Assembly (NCBI GenBank): GCA_950073045.1
Contig: CATMQD010000006.1
Location: 1-40,735 of the forward strand
Length of the DNA stretch: 40,735 nucleotides
Direction: 5' to 3'
From: an uncultured Flavobacteriales bacterium
GTDB lineage: Bacteria > Bacteroidota > Bacteroidia > Flavobacteriales > Schleiferiaceae
Part shown: positions 1-8,199 of the stretch, piece by piece
Layout: each line of letters starts with the position of its first letter
Numbering within the stretch: the stretch's first letter is position 1
Position numbers and translations under genes: made by a program
Notes under the pieces: model-generated
The model's input: only the letters and a program-made list of their open reading frames with translations
The model's database searches: none
Told to the model about the DNA's origin: nothing

Positions 1-2827
1 CACCAGCACTTAGATGCCCAGCGGGAAGCTTTCCGTAATGGTCAATTTCTATTTTAATGAAATAGGCCCTACGACGAGAAAAGCTACAGCGGTATTTATC
101 CTTAAAAAGGCCAAAACTGGTATCGGCTGTTTCACTCCGATCAGAGCCCACCAGTTCATACTTTTCACCATCACGAGAAGTATAAAAACGCACTTCCTTC
201 GGCATAAAAATCCAAGACTTTATATCCTGCATAAAGGAAGCCGAAACGGCCCCAATATTTTCCCCATCCGGACCTAGAGCCACAATAAGTTCCAAATCTT
301 TGCCTTGCCAGCCTTGCCAGTTCCCAGTGCGGAAATCATCACCGCCGTAAATATTGTCGATTAGGCTACTGGCACCCGCTGCGGTATATTGCGGATCAGG
401 ATCTACACTATAGCTTACTGAGCGATTGGTTTTTAACTTCACAAATACTGTCCCCGCTAATTTGCTGGCCTTTTTACCTGGAGCTTTTGCCATGGCATAA
501 ACTACGCTGTTGTTTCGCAATATTATCGGTTCGGTATATAGGGTTGAGTTTGTGTCTACTTGATTTCCACGGAGTGAGTAGTAGATTTTTGCTTCGGGAT
601 CGGCACAATGCAAACTAAGTACTAGACTGTCTTTAAAAACCTCATTTTCTTTTTTAAGAAAAGGCACTGGTGTGCATAACTCCTCGTTTATAGCGCTAGT
701 TGGAGCCTTTAATTCAGCACCCGGCTTCGGCCCCATCACAAAATGAAGTTCACCACCTGCCATTATCATATCGTGCTCAATCCAGCCATTGGTATAGCTT
801 TCTCCATTCCAACTTATAGATTGGATATAGGCGTTTTGAGCAGACTGGTTCTCGCAGGTAATTTTAAATAACTTCCCATTTTCGAGTTTAATTGCTGCAG
901 ACTTTACCAGCGGTGAACCGATGGCATATTGGGTGCTTCCAGGGTTTAATGGGTAAAACCCGAGGGAGGAAAGTACATACCAAGACGACATTTGTCCACA
1001 GTCTTCATTCCCGATTAAACCATCGGGTGCATTGGCATACATCTCCTTTAAAAGTCGACGCACCATGGCTTGGCTTTTTTGAGGCGCTCCCACATAATTG
1101 TAGAGATAGGCCATATGATGACTGGGCTCATTGCCATGGGCGTATTGGCCCACCAAACCAGTAATATCGGCTTGTTGGCGGCCAGAAGTAGCCTCTTGTG
1201 CACTAAAAAGCTCATCTAGTTTTCGCTCAAGGGCAGATGGCCCACCGTGCAACTTGATTAGTCCACTAACATCTTGGGGAACATAAAAGCTGTATTGCCA
1301 AGAGTTAGCCTCAGTAAAATTGAAGTTCACTTCTGCCGGATCAAATGGCTCGGTAAACATTTGTTTTCGCTTTGGGCGCATAAAGCCCGATTCTGGATCA
1401 AAAATGTTCTTGTAATTCTGGGCTCTCCGCAGGTAATGCCGATAAACGCTGTCTTGCCCAAGCGCTTTGGCATATTGAGCAATACACCAATCATCATAGG
1501 CATATTCAAGGTTTTTAGAAACCGACTCATGTTCTTCGTCGGAAGACATGTAGCCAAATGCTTCCCAATAGGGTTTTCCCAGTTCTTCGGCATTGGCGGT
1601 GCTTAACATGGCTTCCAGCGCTAATTCTTGATCGAAATCGCGAATTCCCTTCGCATAGGCATCGACAATTACTGGAACGGCGTGGTAGCCAATCATACAA
1701 CCAGTATAATTTCCGGCTAGCTCCCACATGGGGATTTTCCCTCCCTTTTGGTATTGATCTAAAAAGGTGCGAATAAAATTTTGGCTGCGCTCTCTTTGAG
1801 TAATTGTAAAGAGGGGATGGGTGGCTCGATAAGTATCCCAAAGGGAGAAAACGGTGTAGGGAGTATGGTCGGTAGCCTGATGAATCTCTAAATCAGTGCC
1901 ACGGTATTGACCATCAGCATCATCAAAAATATTGGGGTTGAGGTAGGAGTGATAGGCCGCGGTATAGAAGATTTGCTCTTCCTCGAGAGTATTCATCTCC
2001 ACTTTAATTTTTCCGATTTCCGCCTTAAGCTTCTTAAAATCCCAATGGGGAATTTCGGCTTTTCGGTTGGCCAATGCTCCCTCCATTGATACGGCAGAGA
2101 TTCCGGTTTTTACTAGAACCTCATCAGCGGAAGCGAAAAAGAGCATAAGCTTAGTAGAGTCGGCATTATACTTTAGTTTTTCAATTTCTTGAGATAGTTC
2201 GGAATCGAAATATAAGTACTGCTTTTGTGCCCAGGCCTTGGAAATGCGGTAGCCTCGTATCCGTTTTTTATCAATTACTTCCAAATGATAATCTAGTAAT
2301 TGATCTCGGTGTTCGAGGTCGATAATAATTCCAGCCTTTCCATCTGCGGGAAAGCGATAGGCCTGCAGGCCACTGCGATCGCTGGCGCTAAGCTCTACCT
2401 GTATATTATAGTCTTTAAGCAATACTTTGTAATAGCCAGCATGGGCTGCTTCATCTTGATGCGAAAAGCGACTAGCATAGCCAGCATCTACTCCTTTTTC
2501 CGCGCCATTATTAAAATGGCCTTGGCCGGTAAAGGGCATAAATAGTACATCACCATAGTCGGAAATGCCAGTACCACTAAGGTGGGTATGTGAAAAGCCG
2601 TAAATTATAGAGTCGCTGTAGTGGTAAGCACCGCAGCCATCCCAACCTTCTAAACGGGTATCGGGGCTAAGCTGCATAAAGCCAAAGGGACTGCTCGCTC
2701 CAGGGTAGGTATGGCCATGTCCACCAGTTCCAATAAAGGGGTTTACTTTTTCGGCTAAACTGAGCTGCTTCTCAGAACAGGCGGTTATTCCAAGTAGTAA
2801 GCAAGCTCCAAATATTTTACGAATCAT
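1..2827 (-). CDS. GH92 family exo-alpha-mannosidase lipoprotein, C-terminus cut by window edge
   Basis: Probable exo-acting alpha-mannosidase trimming mannose from glycans at the cell surface or periplasm. About 942 residues are visible and the frame is still open at base 1. The start ATG shares ATGA with the stop of the upstream ROK kinase. The N-terminus has a lipobox (GITAC, Cys17). GH92 hallmarks follow in order: NPFIGTGGHGHTYPGA, GWDGCGAYHYSD, GFSHTHLSGTG (around residue 76), a DDWCIA segment, HGNEPSHHMAYLYNY, and GNEDCGQMSSWYV near residue 608 with the family's acid-catalyst Glu. After the catalytic part (about 740 residues, the usual full length) comes a chitobiase/hexosaminidase-C-type beta domain (ADPEAKIYYSLRG, about 742) and then a discoidin-like domain (about 810 to the edge, ending HYGKLPAGHLSAG). 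Coupling to a sugar kinase suggests hexose salvage. Linkage specificity cannot be told from sequence. Confidence 0.93.
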   Translation of the reverse strand, partial: MIRKIFGACLLLGITACSEKQLSLAEKVNPFIGTGGHGHTYPGASSPFGFMQLSPDTRLEGWDGCGAYHYSDSIIYGFSHTHLSGTGISDYGDVLFMPFTGQGHFNNGAEKGVDAGYASRFSHQDEAAHAGYYKVLLKDYNIQVELSASDRSGLQAYRFPADGKAGIIIDLEHRDQLLDYHLEVIDKKRIRGYRISKAWAQKQYLYFDSELSQEIEKLKYNADSTKLMLFFASADEVLVKTGISAVSMEGALANRKAEIPHWDFKKLKAEIGKIKVEMNTLEEEQIFYTAAYHSYLNPNIFDDADGQYRGTDLEIHQATDHTPYTVFSLWDTYRATHPLFTITQRERSQNFIRTFLDQYQKGGKIPMWELAGNYTGCMIGYHAVPVIVDAYAKGIRDFDQELALEAMLSTANAEELGKPYWEAFGYMSSDEEHESVSKNLEYAYDDWCIAQYAKALGQDSVYRHYLRRAQNYKNIFDPESGFMRPKRKQMFTEPFDPAEVNFNFTEANSWQYSFYVPQDVSGLIKLHGGPSALERKLDELFSAQEATSGRQQADITGLVGQYAHGNEPSHHMAYLYNYVGAPQKSQAMVRRLLKEMYANAPDGLIGNEDCGQMSSWYVLSSLGFYPLNPGSTQYAIGSPLVKSAAIKLENGKLFKITCENQSAQNAYIQSISWNGESYTNGWIEHDMIMAGGELHFVMGPKPGAELKAPTSAINEELCTPVPFLKKENEVFKDSLVLSLHCADPEAKIYYSLRGNQVDTNSTLYTEPIILRNNSVVYAMAKAPGKKASKLAGTVFVKLKTNRSVSYSVDPDPQYTAAGASSLIDNIYGGDDFRTGNWQGWQGKDLELIVALGPDGENIGAVSASFMQDIKSWIFMPKEVRFYTSRDGEKYELVGSDRSETADTSFGLFKDKYRCSFSRRRAYFIKIEIDHYGKLPAGHLSAG

Positions 2828-3783
2828 TTTTTGTTGATTTCATTCCATACTAGGGCAGAAGCGCCAAGTACGGCAGCATTTTGTTCGGTAAGGGCAGAAA
2901 TTTCGATGCGCACTTTTCCGCGGTAGAGGTAGAGCAAATAATCTTCGAAATAACGCTTAAGGGGTCCTAAAAGTAGATCGCCTGCGCGGGCCATTCCGCC
3001 GAATAAGAATATGGCCTCCGGACTGGTTATTGCAACGGCATTGGCCAAGCTAAAGGCCAATCTTTTAGCTGTATAATCCAATATTTCCAAAGCTAGTTTG
3101 TCGCCCTTGGCGGCGCTATCGCCGATATCTTTACCACTTAGTTGATCGGTCGGAATTTGGCGTAACATTGATTTTTGGGAAGACTTCGCCAGCATAATTT
3201 GAGCAGTTCTTAATAGTCCAGTTACCGAGGCATAAGTTTCTAGGCAACCCTTCCGGCCACAAGCGCAATCTCTACCATCGTGCACAATTATGGTATGGCC
3301 TAATTCACCGGCAAAACTATCATGACCATAAACCAGTTCGCCGTTGCTCACGAAACCACTGCCAACGCCGGTGCCTAGGGTAACTACCATAAAGTCTTTC
3401 AGGCCTTTAGCCTTTCCGAAAATGAACTCCCCGATGGTAGCGGCATTGGCATCATTGGTAACGAAAATGGGTTCTTTAAAGTGATTTTGAAAAAGGGCAA
3501 TGAGGTTGATAACACCCTTCCAAGGTAAGTTTGGAGCAAATTCTATAGTTCCTTGATGATGATTACCATTGGGTGCGCCAATACCAATTCCTAAAATTGT
3601 AAAGTCACCTTTTATCGCGCTAAGAGCGTTTTTAATTTCCTTAGCTAGGTCGGTCGCAAAAAGTTCGGGATCTTTATAATTACGGGTTTTAATCGAACCC
3701 TTCGCCAAAACTTCTCCTTCGGCACTTACTACGCCAAAAGGGCTATTAGTACCGCCAATGTCTATTCCAATGCTCAGTTCCAT
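2824..3783 (-). CDS. ROK family sugar kinase (glucokinase/mannokinase-like)
   Basis: A 319-residue cytoplasmic ROK-family protein that probably phosphorylates a hexose with ATP. The N-terminal phosphate-binding motif is DIGGTNS (from Asp8). The catalytic Asp is in VTNDANAA (Asp111). The ROK zinc site is present: GH at 162-163 and CACGRKGCLE with Cys173, Cys175 and Cys180. EFAPNLPWKG lies in the sugar-binding region. There is no helix-turn-helix, so it is an enzyme rather than a NagC-type repressor. Its TGA overlaps the ATG of the GH92 gene, implying translational coupling and a likely role in using released mannose or glucose. Actual sugar specificity is inference. Confidence 0.92.
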   Translation of the reverse strand: MELSIGIDIGGTNSPFGVVSAEGEVLAKGSIKTRNYKDPELFATDLAKEIKNALSAIKGDFTILGIGIGAPNGNHHQGTIEFAPNLPWKGVINLIALFQNHFKEPIFVTNDANAATIGEFIFGKAKGLKDFMVVTLGTGVGSGFVSNGELVYGHDSFAGELGHTIIVHDGRDCACGRKGCLETYASVTGLLRTAQIMLAKSSQKSMLRQIPTDQLSGKDIGDSAAKGDKLALEILDYTAKRLAFSLANAVAITSPEAIFLFGGMARAGDLLLGPLKRYFEDYLLYLYRGKVRIEISALTEQNAAVLGASALVWNEINKK

Positions 3784-3828
3784 ATTTAAACAGAAAGGCC
3801 CACAAGATAAGGATTGTAGGGCTGTGCT

Positions 3829-4485
3829 TTAATGCTTTTCAGTTTGGTAAAAAAAGGAGCGTGGATTGGGGCAGTTATTTAAATAGTACTCCGCCTCTTC
3901 TGCTTCCACTACACCGGGGTAATCACCCGAGTTTCCTTGTAAATCTTTAATAAGCTGAAAATGTAAATGAGGTGGCCAATGGCCATTTTCGGCTTCGGCT
4001 CCTAAATGACAAAGGAGCTCACCGGCTTTAAACTCCTGCCCTTTAGTATAGGCATCAAGGTCCTTTAGGGATATATGACCATATAGACTGAAATAGCTTT
4101 TTCCATTTTGCGAATGTTCCAAAATGAGGGTTGCCCCATAATCACCAGGATTATCATTAAAGCTAAAAGAGTGGACTTTTCCATCGGTGGGACAAAAAAC
4201 CGGCGTTCCCGCCTCGGCCCAAAAATCTACTCCCAAGTGAATACAGCGTTTACCCGCTTCGGTGTCGAAGTGTTTAAAGCGACTATAAATTTTCCGGTTT
4301 TCGCCATAACCCCCGATGGCATATAATCGACTTTCTTGTCGGACCTTTTGCTGAATATAGCGTCCGAGCTTTTCAGCACTATCAATAAATTTCAAATCAG
4401 GATTGTCTGCAGAAAGATTCAATTCCATGCAGGTATCAGGATTTAGCTCCAATCGAAAAAGGGGCTTTTGGGCTCGCGGTTTCAT
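3829..4485 (-). CDS. LytM/M23-type metallopeptidase domain protein without signal peptide
   Basis: A 218-residue protein with a complete M23 zinc-peptidase core: HLGVD (His83, Asp87), YGH (His137) and HLHF (His173, His175). All expected metal and catalytic positions are present. The N-terminus (MKPRAQKPLFRLELNPD) is not a signal peptide and no membrane segment is seen, which is odd for an enzyme family that normally acts on peptidoglycan outside the cytoplasm. The surroundings of the last motif (GHWPPHLHFQ, then GDYPGV and NCPNP) resemble, from memory, M23 domains fused to class III aminotransferases rather than classical murein hydrolases. It lies 45 bp upstream of the ROK kinase on the same strand and may share its transcript. 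The substrate is unknown. Confidence 0.82.
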   Translation of the reverse strand: MKPRAQKPLFRLELNPDTCMELNLSADNPDLKFIDSAEKLGRYIQQKVRQESRLYAIGGYGENRKIYSRFKHFDTEAGKRCIHLGVDFWAEAGTPVFCPTDGKVHSFSFNDNPGDYGATLILEHSQNGKSYFSLYGHISLKDLDAYTKGQEFKAGELLCHLGAEAENGHWPPHLHFQLIKDLQGNSGDYPGVVEAEEAEYYLNNCPNPRSFFYQTEKH

Positions 4486-4529
4486 ACTCCTTGCTTTGCT
4501 AGTGGGTTAAATTAATAAGGATAATCGAA

Positions 4530-4805
4530 TTAGGACCTTTTTCGACTAGCAGCCTTTCCACCACCAATTGCGGCGCTTAGTCCAATTAAAAATCCCAACC
4601 AATAAGGCCATCCGGTATTATTGAGCGCATGAATGCCGATGTCCATTCCGAAAATCTTTCCGATAACCGAAAAGAAAATGATGAAGCCATGCCAAAGGCC
4701 CCATAAAAATCCAGCGGGTTCTTCCTCAAAACCAGAAGGAGCACAGCTTGAAATTAGCCCTAAAATAAGGAGTGTAGAAGCAATGAGAGAGACTTTAGTT
4801 TTCAT
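4530..4805 (-). CDS. Small lipoprotein with hydrophobic C-terminal segments, function unknown
   Basis: A 91-residue protein. I chose the ATG at 4805 rather than an in-frame TTG nine bases upstream because MKTKVSLIASTLLILGLISSC is a clean lipoprotein signal with lipobox ISSC (Cys21). The mature part reads GFLWGLWHGFIIFFSVIGKIF, then NNTGWPYWLGFLIGLSAAIGGG, giving one or two further hydrophobic stretches and a short basic tail (KAASRKRS). The GLWHGF and GFLIG pattern recalls a conserved small hypothetical protein widespread in bacteria; I know no function for it. It sits 44 bp upstream of the M23 gene. Confidence 0.75.
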   Translation of the reverse strand: MKTKVSLIASTLLILGLISSCAPSGFEEEPAGFLWGLWHGFIIFFSVIGKIFGMDIGIHALNNTGWPYWLGFLIGLSAAIGGGKAASRKRS

Positions 4806-4869
4806 GAGAAGCAACCTTAAAATGCTTCTAAGAAGTTACGAAAACTAAACTTTGCAATCAAGTTTTTTG

Positions 4870-4963
4870 CCGATAATCGAAATTATAATTGTTTGAAGTC
4901 CAGGGGTCTATAAATTCAACTTCCGTTTATCGAAGATTATTAACCGTTTATCGAAAAGATTAT
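4870..4963. repeat. Three imperfect direct repeats in an intergenic gap
   Basis: Three related units of 17-20 bases lie between 4870 and 4963: CCGATAATCGAAATTAT (4870-4886), CCGTTTATCGAAGATTAT (4923-4940) and CCGTTTATCGAAAAGATTAT (4944-4963). The third also forms one arm of the hairpin at 4942-4975. They lie upstream of the small lipoprotein gene and could be binding sites or simply degenerate sequence. Confidence 0.45.
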
Positions 4964-4975
4964 CGGTAAACGGTT
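4942..4975 (-). terminator. Hairpin directly after the 4976-5617 gene
   Basis: Perfect 9-bp arms AACCGTTTA (4942-4950) and TAAACGGTT (4967-4975), extendable by TCG/CGG with one wobble, around a 10-base loop. On the minus strand the stem begins right after the TAA stop. No clear U-tract follows, so it may be a terminator or an mRNA end-protecting stem. Confidence 0.5.
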
Positions 4976-5617
4976 TTACCAGCCTTGCTCTTGGTATTTT
5001 GGATTGGCAGAGAACTCGGCTGCACCAATATCGAGGTCCCCAGATTTGGGAATTCGAGCAAGACCCCAATTGCACACCCGACTGTTATCATCTTCATAAG
5101 CGCGCCAAAAACCTTCATATTGATGATCACGAAAATCATCGGAAGAACGGTTCACTTCATTGGAGCTTAATTCACCATCTCTTTTTAAAAGGTAAGTACA
5201 CCAATAGCTTCCGCTGAAAATACCTACGTGCTTTTGCTCGGGGTTTTCACTGAAGAGATAGCGACCTTTAATTTTTCCTGCCGACAGCCATTCGGGATTG
5301 GGACTTTTTTTATCGAGCTCCCGCGGTAAATCTTCATCCTCAGAAATGCCTTCAATGATTAGTAGGCCTTTAAAGTCACACCGATTGCTTTTAACGATTG
5401 AATGCCCTTTAAGGTGGTAGAGGTTTTTTTGATCGACATCTTTCCAAAGGCTATCAAACTGCATGTAGATACGTTGCTTATCCTCACCTATAAAACCTAA
5501 GAACTCGGAACTAGGTATCAGAAGCTCACTTAGGTCTTGATCCAAAATAGCAGCCATGCGGCTTTCGGAGGGACTGCAAATCAGAAACGAAATCAATAAG
5601 AGTAATAGATTGGGCAT
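4976..5617 (-). CDS. Hypothetical secreted protein
   Basis: A 213-residue protein I do not recognise. The N-terminus MPNLLLLLISFLICSPSESRM looks like a signal peptide; a Cys at position 14 sits inside the hydrophobic stretch, so lipoprotein processing is possible but not convincing. The mature part is acidic with no membrane segments. It contains a YWCTYLLKRDGE segment and a C-terminal region rich in aromatic and acidic residues (YEGFWRAYEDDNSRVCNWG). Three Cys remain after the signal (in RCDF, WCTY, RVCNW). It is 40 bp downstream of the 5658-6917 gene on the same strand, with a hairpin between, so co-transcription is uncertain. Confidence 0.7.
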   Translation of the reverse strand: MPNLLLLLISFLICSPSESRMAAILDQDLSELLIPSSEFLGFIGEDKQRIYMQFDSLWKDVDQKNLYHLKGHSIVKSNRCDFKGLLIIEGISEDEDLPRELDKKSPNPEWLSAGKIKGRYLFSENPEQKHVGIFSGSYWCTYLLKRDGELSSNEVNRSSDDFRDHQYEGFWRAYEDDNSRVCNWGLARIPKSGDLDIGAAEFSANPKYQEQGW

Positions 5618-5650
5618 GACTTGCTCTTTAAAGTTTAAATTACAGAAAGG

Positions 5651-5683
5651 GCCCCGACTAATAAACCAAGGTACTATCGGGGC
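5651..5683 (-). terminator. Possible hairpin spanning the end of the 5658-6917 gene
   Basis: Arms GCCCCGA (5651-5657) and TCGGGGC (5677-5683) flank a 19-base loop that contains the TAG stop. On the minus strand the stem is followed by CCTTTCTG, a poor U-tract, so termination is weakly supported. Confidence 0.35.
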
Positions 5684-6917
5684 TGTAAACTATGTCGTTT
5701 AAGCGAATGGAAAGAGCTGGTTTATCATCCAATTGATGGTTTTTTTGATAAGCATCGAGTCCTTTGCGGATGGCAATCAGGCAAACGAAAAAGCGCTCAT
5801 AGGATATTTGCTCCCAACCTTTAAAATTAAAGTAAATACCATGTGAACATGGCTTAGCATTGGCCGCGGCATTTTCTAACTTCTTTAAGTTGAGAGGGGA
5901 CCCATTATAATATACCTGATCGTTTGCGGCGGGCATAATTAGGTGTTCCTTTTCAAAAATTGATGGAGGAAAAGGAGGCGCTGGAGGTGGAGGAATAAAG
6001 GGGTCGAAGGTAGCACTACCGTAATAGTGAATCGCTAGGTCGTAGTGTTCATATGCGGCACTATTTTGAAAGCTAAAGGCCAATCTAGTATTTCTAAGCT
6101 CAGGTTTGGGAGTACTGGCATAGGCCTGCATTAAACTCGCAACTTTCGCATTTCGATCGAGAACAAATCGCAAGGGGTAAGGGCCTGGGATATAATGCTG
6201 CCTGAAATAGTGATTATTGTATAGCGTGCTTTGATACTCACCTATAGAAAGAAGCTTTTTACCTCGGGTAGCGTAAAATTGAATTGAAGAAGGAAGCGAG
6301 TCTTTTTCCAATATAAAATACTCTTCATTAAAGGAGCGCTCTCCCAACATAGGAACCAGCAAATCGCTTTCCACGAGCTGTATATCAAATCGTTCGTAGG
6401 GATTTTTTTGAGCGATTTTTCGTTCCAGTTTTGCTATATCTACCAAGTTCCACTGACTAAAGATAAAGCTTAGACCACCTATAATTCCAGCACTTAAAAG
6501 CAAGTAGCGCAGCGCTTTTACGCGATAAACTAAAAGCAGGTTTTTCCAAAGGTTTAAGAATAGCACGCTCAGGATTAGAGGAAAAAGCCAGGGGTAATTT
6601 TGGTAAAAGTTTAGTTCCATGTCACTGCCATGAAAGGCAAAGTCAAGGCTAAAGCCAAACATAAAACTAAGCTTCACAAACCAGTGTAAAAAGGACCACT
6701 GGAGCATTCTTTGGTCATTTAAAATTCGATTGCGAGCAAAGAATGTTTTTTCTCCAAAACGGAAAGCTCTATAAAACCAAATCTCCAAAACAATGGCCAA
6801 ACCACTAATTAAACTCAGGGCCGCAAAAAACAGCTTATAGAAAAGTCTTTCATCAGCGCTAAGCGGATACACCTGATAATAGTAATTGATAGCCATAAAG
6901 CGCAGGAGGTCCAGCAT
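5658..6917 (-). CDS. Polytopic membrane protein with proline-rich linker and possible ExbD-like C-terminal domain
   Basis: A 419-residue protein I do not recognise as a whole. Four hydrophobic segments are visible at about residues 25-48, 72-92, 108-130 and 134-155. A soluble region of about 150 residues follows, then a proline-rich run (IPPPPAPPFPP, about 313-323), then a last domain of about 95 residues. That domain (LIMPAANDQVYYNGSPLNLK, then GIYFNFKG, SYERFFVCLIAIRKGLDAY) resembles the periplasmic fold of ExbD/TolR: a strand, an 'ING' turn, a helix, a strand, then 'Y-x-x-hydrophobic-x-x-hydrophobic-x-x-G'. This is a visual resemblance only. A second in-frame ATG (MAINYYY) at 6896 is an alternative start. 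It lies downstream of a strong terminator, so it probably has its own promoter. Confidence 0.75.
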   Translation of the reverse strand: MLDLLRFMAINYYYQVYPLSADERLFYKLFFAALSLISGLAIVLEIWFYRAFRFGEKTFFARNRILNDQRMLQWSFLHWFVKLSFMFGFSLDFAFHGSDMELNFYQNYPWLFPLILSVLFLNLWKNLLLVYRVKALRYLLLSAGIIGGLSFIFSQWNLVDIAKLERKIAQKNPYERFDIQLVESDLLVPMLGERSFNEEYFILEKDSLPSSIQFYATRGKKLLSIGEYQSTLYNNHYFRQHYIPGPYPLRFVLDRNAKVASLMQAYASTPKPELRNTRLAFSFQNSAAYEHYDLAIHYYGSATFDPFIPPPPAPPFPPSIFEKEHLIMPAANDQVYYNGSPLNLKKLENAAANAKPCSHGIYFNFKGWEQISYERFFVCLIAIRKGLDAYQKNHQLDDKPALSIRLNDIVYSPDSTLVY

Positions 6918-6961
6918 AAGGATACTTAGCTGGTAAAATGCGAGGCTAAAGGCTAAAGCAA

Positions 6962-6997
6962 AAAATAACCCGCCATAAAAACGCAGCGGGTTATTTT
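6962..6997 (-). terminator. Strong intrinsic terminator after the thioredoxin-domain gene
   Basis: Perfect 12-bp arms AAAATAACCCGC (6962-6973) and GCGGGTTATTTT (6986-6997) around a 12-base loop. On the minus strand the stem runs into a T-tract, fitting termination of the 9009-to-7019 transcript. Confidence 0.85.
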
Positions 6998-7018
6998 GAA
7001 TAGTTTCGGGATATGTAA

Positions 7019-8188
7019 TTAGCCTTTTAATTCTTCGATAAAGCTTTGATAGTCTTGAGTTTTAGCTCCTTGTTCTTGCGCCATCTCCAAGGCTTTTAAT
7101 TCAATTTCTAAGGCTTTTTCATTTTGGCCATTCACCGCTAGTAGGTGAGCATAGGTGTCCATAATGTGGTGTTGTGGAGAGAGCTCCACCGCGCGTTCGG
7201 CCCATTTTAAGGCGGCCTTTAAAACTTCTGGGTTTTCTACTTTTTCATAGCTGCTCCAAGCCACATTATTAAGTTCGTCGGCATCATCCCAAAGGTATTT
7301 TTTTACGCCATTTAAGGCCGTCTCGCCATAGGCTTCAAAGTCCTCATTTTTTTGGTGAGCAATTAAATCTAGGCGAAAGCCAATTTTACCACTAAGGGGA
7401 AAATCCTCACGTAAATACTCTTCGCGTAAAGCTTGATAGCTGGCCATGGCCTCTTCACTGCGAGCGCGGTAAAGTTTATTGGCTAAGCCGTAGAATAAGG
7501 TTTGCTCTATAAAGGCCATACCATCATCTGGACGAAGTTTATCAACCAGCTCGACATTACGAGCTAGGGTTTTAAAGGTGCGACTGTCTAAATTATCCGC
7601 GGCATTAGTAATAATCTCCCAATTCTCATCCGTAGTCCAGTCGTCTATTCGATACTGTTCAAAGTAGCGATCTACAATGCCATCGGGCATCATTCCTGCT
7701 GCAGAAACCGTCATGAAATAGTTTTTCATGAAAGCCGGATCTTTAAAATTGGCTTCTACATTTTCTAGTAAATAGGGTAGGTTTCGCTCTGGGTCTTTAG
7801 CTTGATTTCCGGCATCAATATAGCCTTGTGGCTCTCTGCTGGCCCCAACTTTAACTAAGAGGCGTTCCCCTTTTTCATCTAAATAAAGCAAGGTAGGATA
7901 GGCTCGCACATTATACTTTTTAGCGATATCTAGGCCTTCACCTTTTTCCATATCGATCTTTAGACAGATATAGTTTTCGTTGTAATATTCAGCTACATCG
8001 GCATCGGTAAAAATATTGGCACTCATCCATTTGCAGGGCCCACACCAAGTAGTATAGGCATCAATAAAAATGGGTTTGCCCTCTTCTTTAGCGGCGGCCA
8101 TTCCATCACTAAAGGAGATGTCACGGAATTCAATTTTTTGGGCTTGAAGGCCCACGCTCAACAGGAGGGCTAATATTAGGTAGCGCAT
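7019..8188 (-). CDS. Exported thioredoxin-domain protein with helical C-terminal region
   Basis: A 389-residue protein. MRYLILALLLSVGLQAQ is a signal peptide, so it should act in the periplasm. A thioredoxin fold occupies about residues 20-130 with the redox motif WCGPC (Cys49, Cys52) and the cis-proline loop AYPTL (Pro98), both intact. The remaining roughly 250 residues are mostly helical and end in a TPR-like stretch (LKWAERAVELSP followed by HIMDTYAHLLAVNGQNEKAL). Likely role: periplasmic thiol-disulfide reductase or DsbD-dependent reductant; the partner is unknown. It follows the DUF3298 lipoprotein by 11 bp and is followed by a strong terminator, so the two form an operon. Confidence 0.87.
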   Translation of the reverse strand: MRYLILALLLSVGLQAQKIEFRDISFSDGMAAAKEEGKPIFIDAYTTWCGPCKWMSANIFTDADVAEYYNENYICLKIDMEKGEGLDIAKKYNVRAYPTLLYLDEKGERLLVKVGASREPQGYIDAGNQAKDPERNLPYLLENVEANFKDPAFMKNYFMTVSAAGMMPDGIVDRYFEQYRIDDWTTDENWEIITNAADNLDSRTFKTLARNVELVDKLRPDDGMAFIEQTLFYGLANKLYRARSEEAMASYQALREEYLREDFPLSGKIGFRLDLIAHQKNEDFEAYGETALNGVKKYLWDDADELNNVAWSSYEKVENPEVLKAALKWAERAVELSPQHHIMDTYAHLLAVNGQNEKALEIELKALEMAQEQGAKTQDYQSFIEELKG

Positions 8189-8199
8189 AATGGTGTTAT

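Noticed and set aside
1-2700. Several short open frames on both strands opposite or within the GH92 gene
   Set aside because: The GH92 frame is continuous with strong family motifs; the others lack any signal, motif or sensible context.
3796-3825. Weak inverted repeat between the M23 and ROK genes
   Set aside because: Arms have a bulge and no T-tract, so it is not a convincing terminator.
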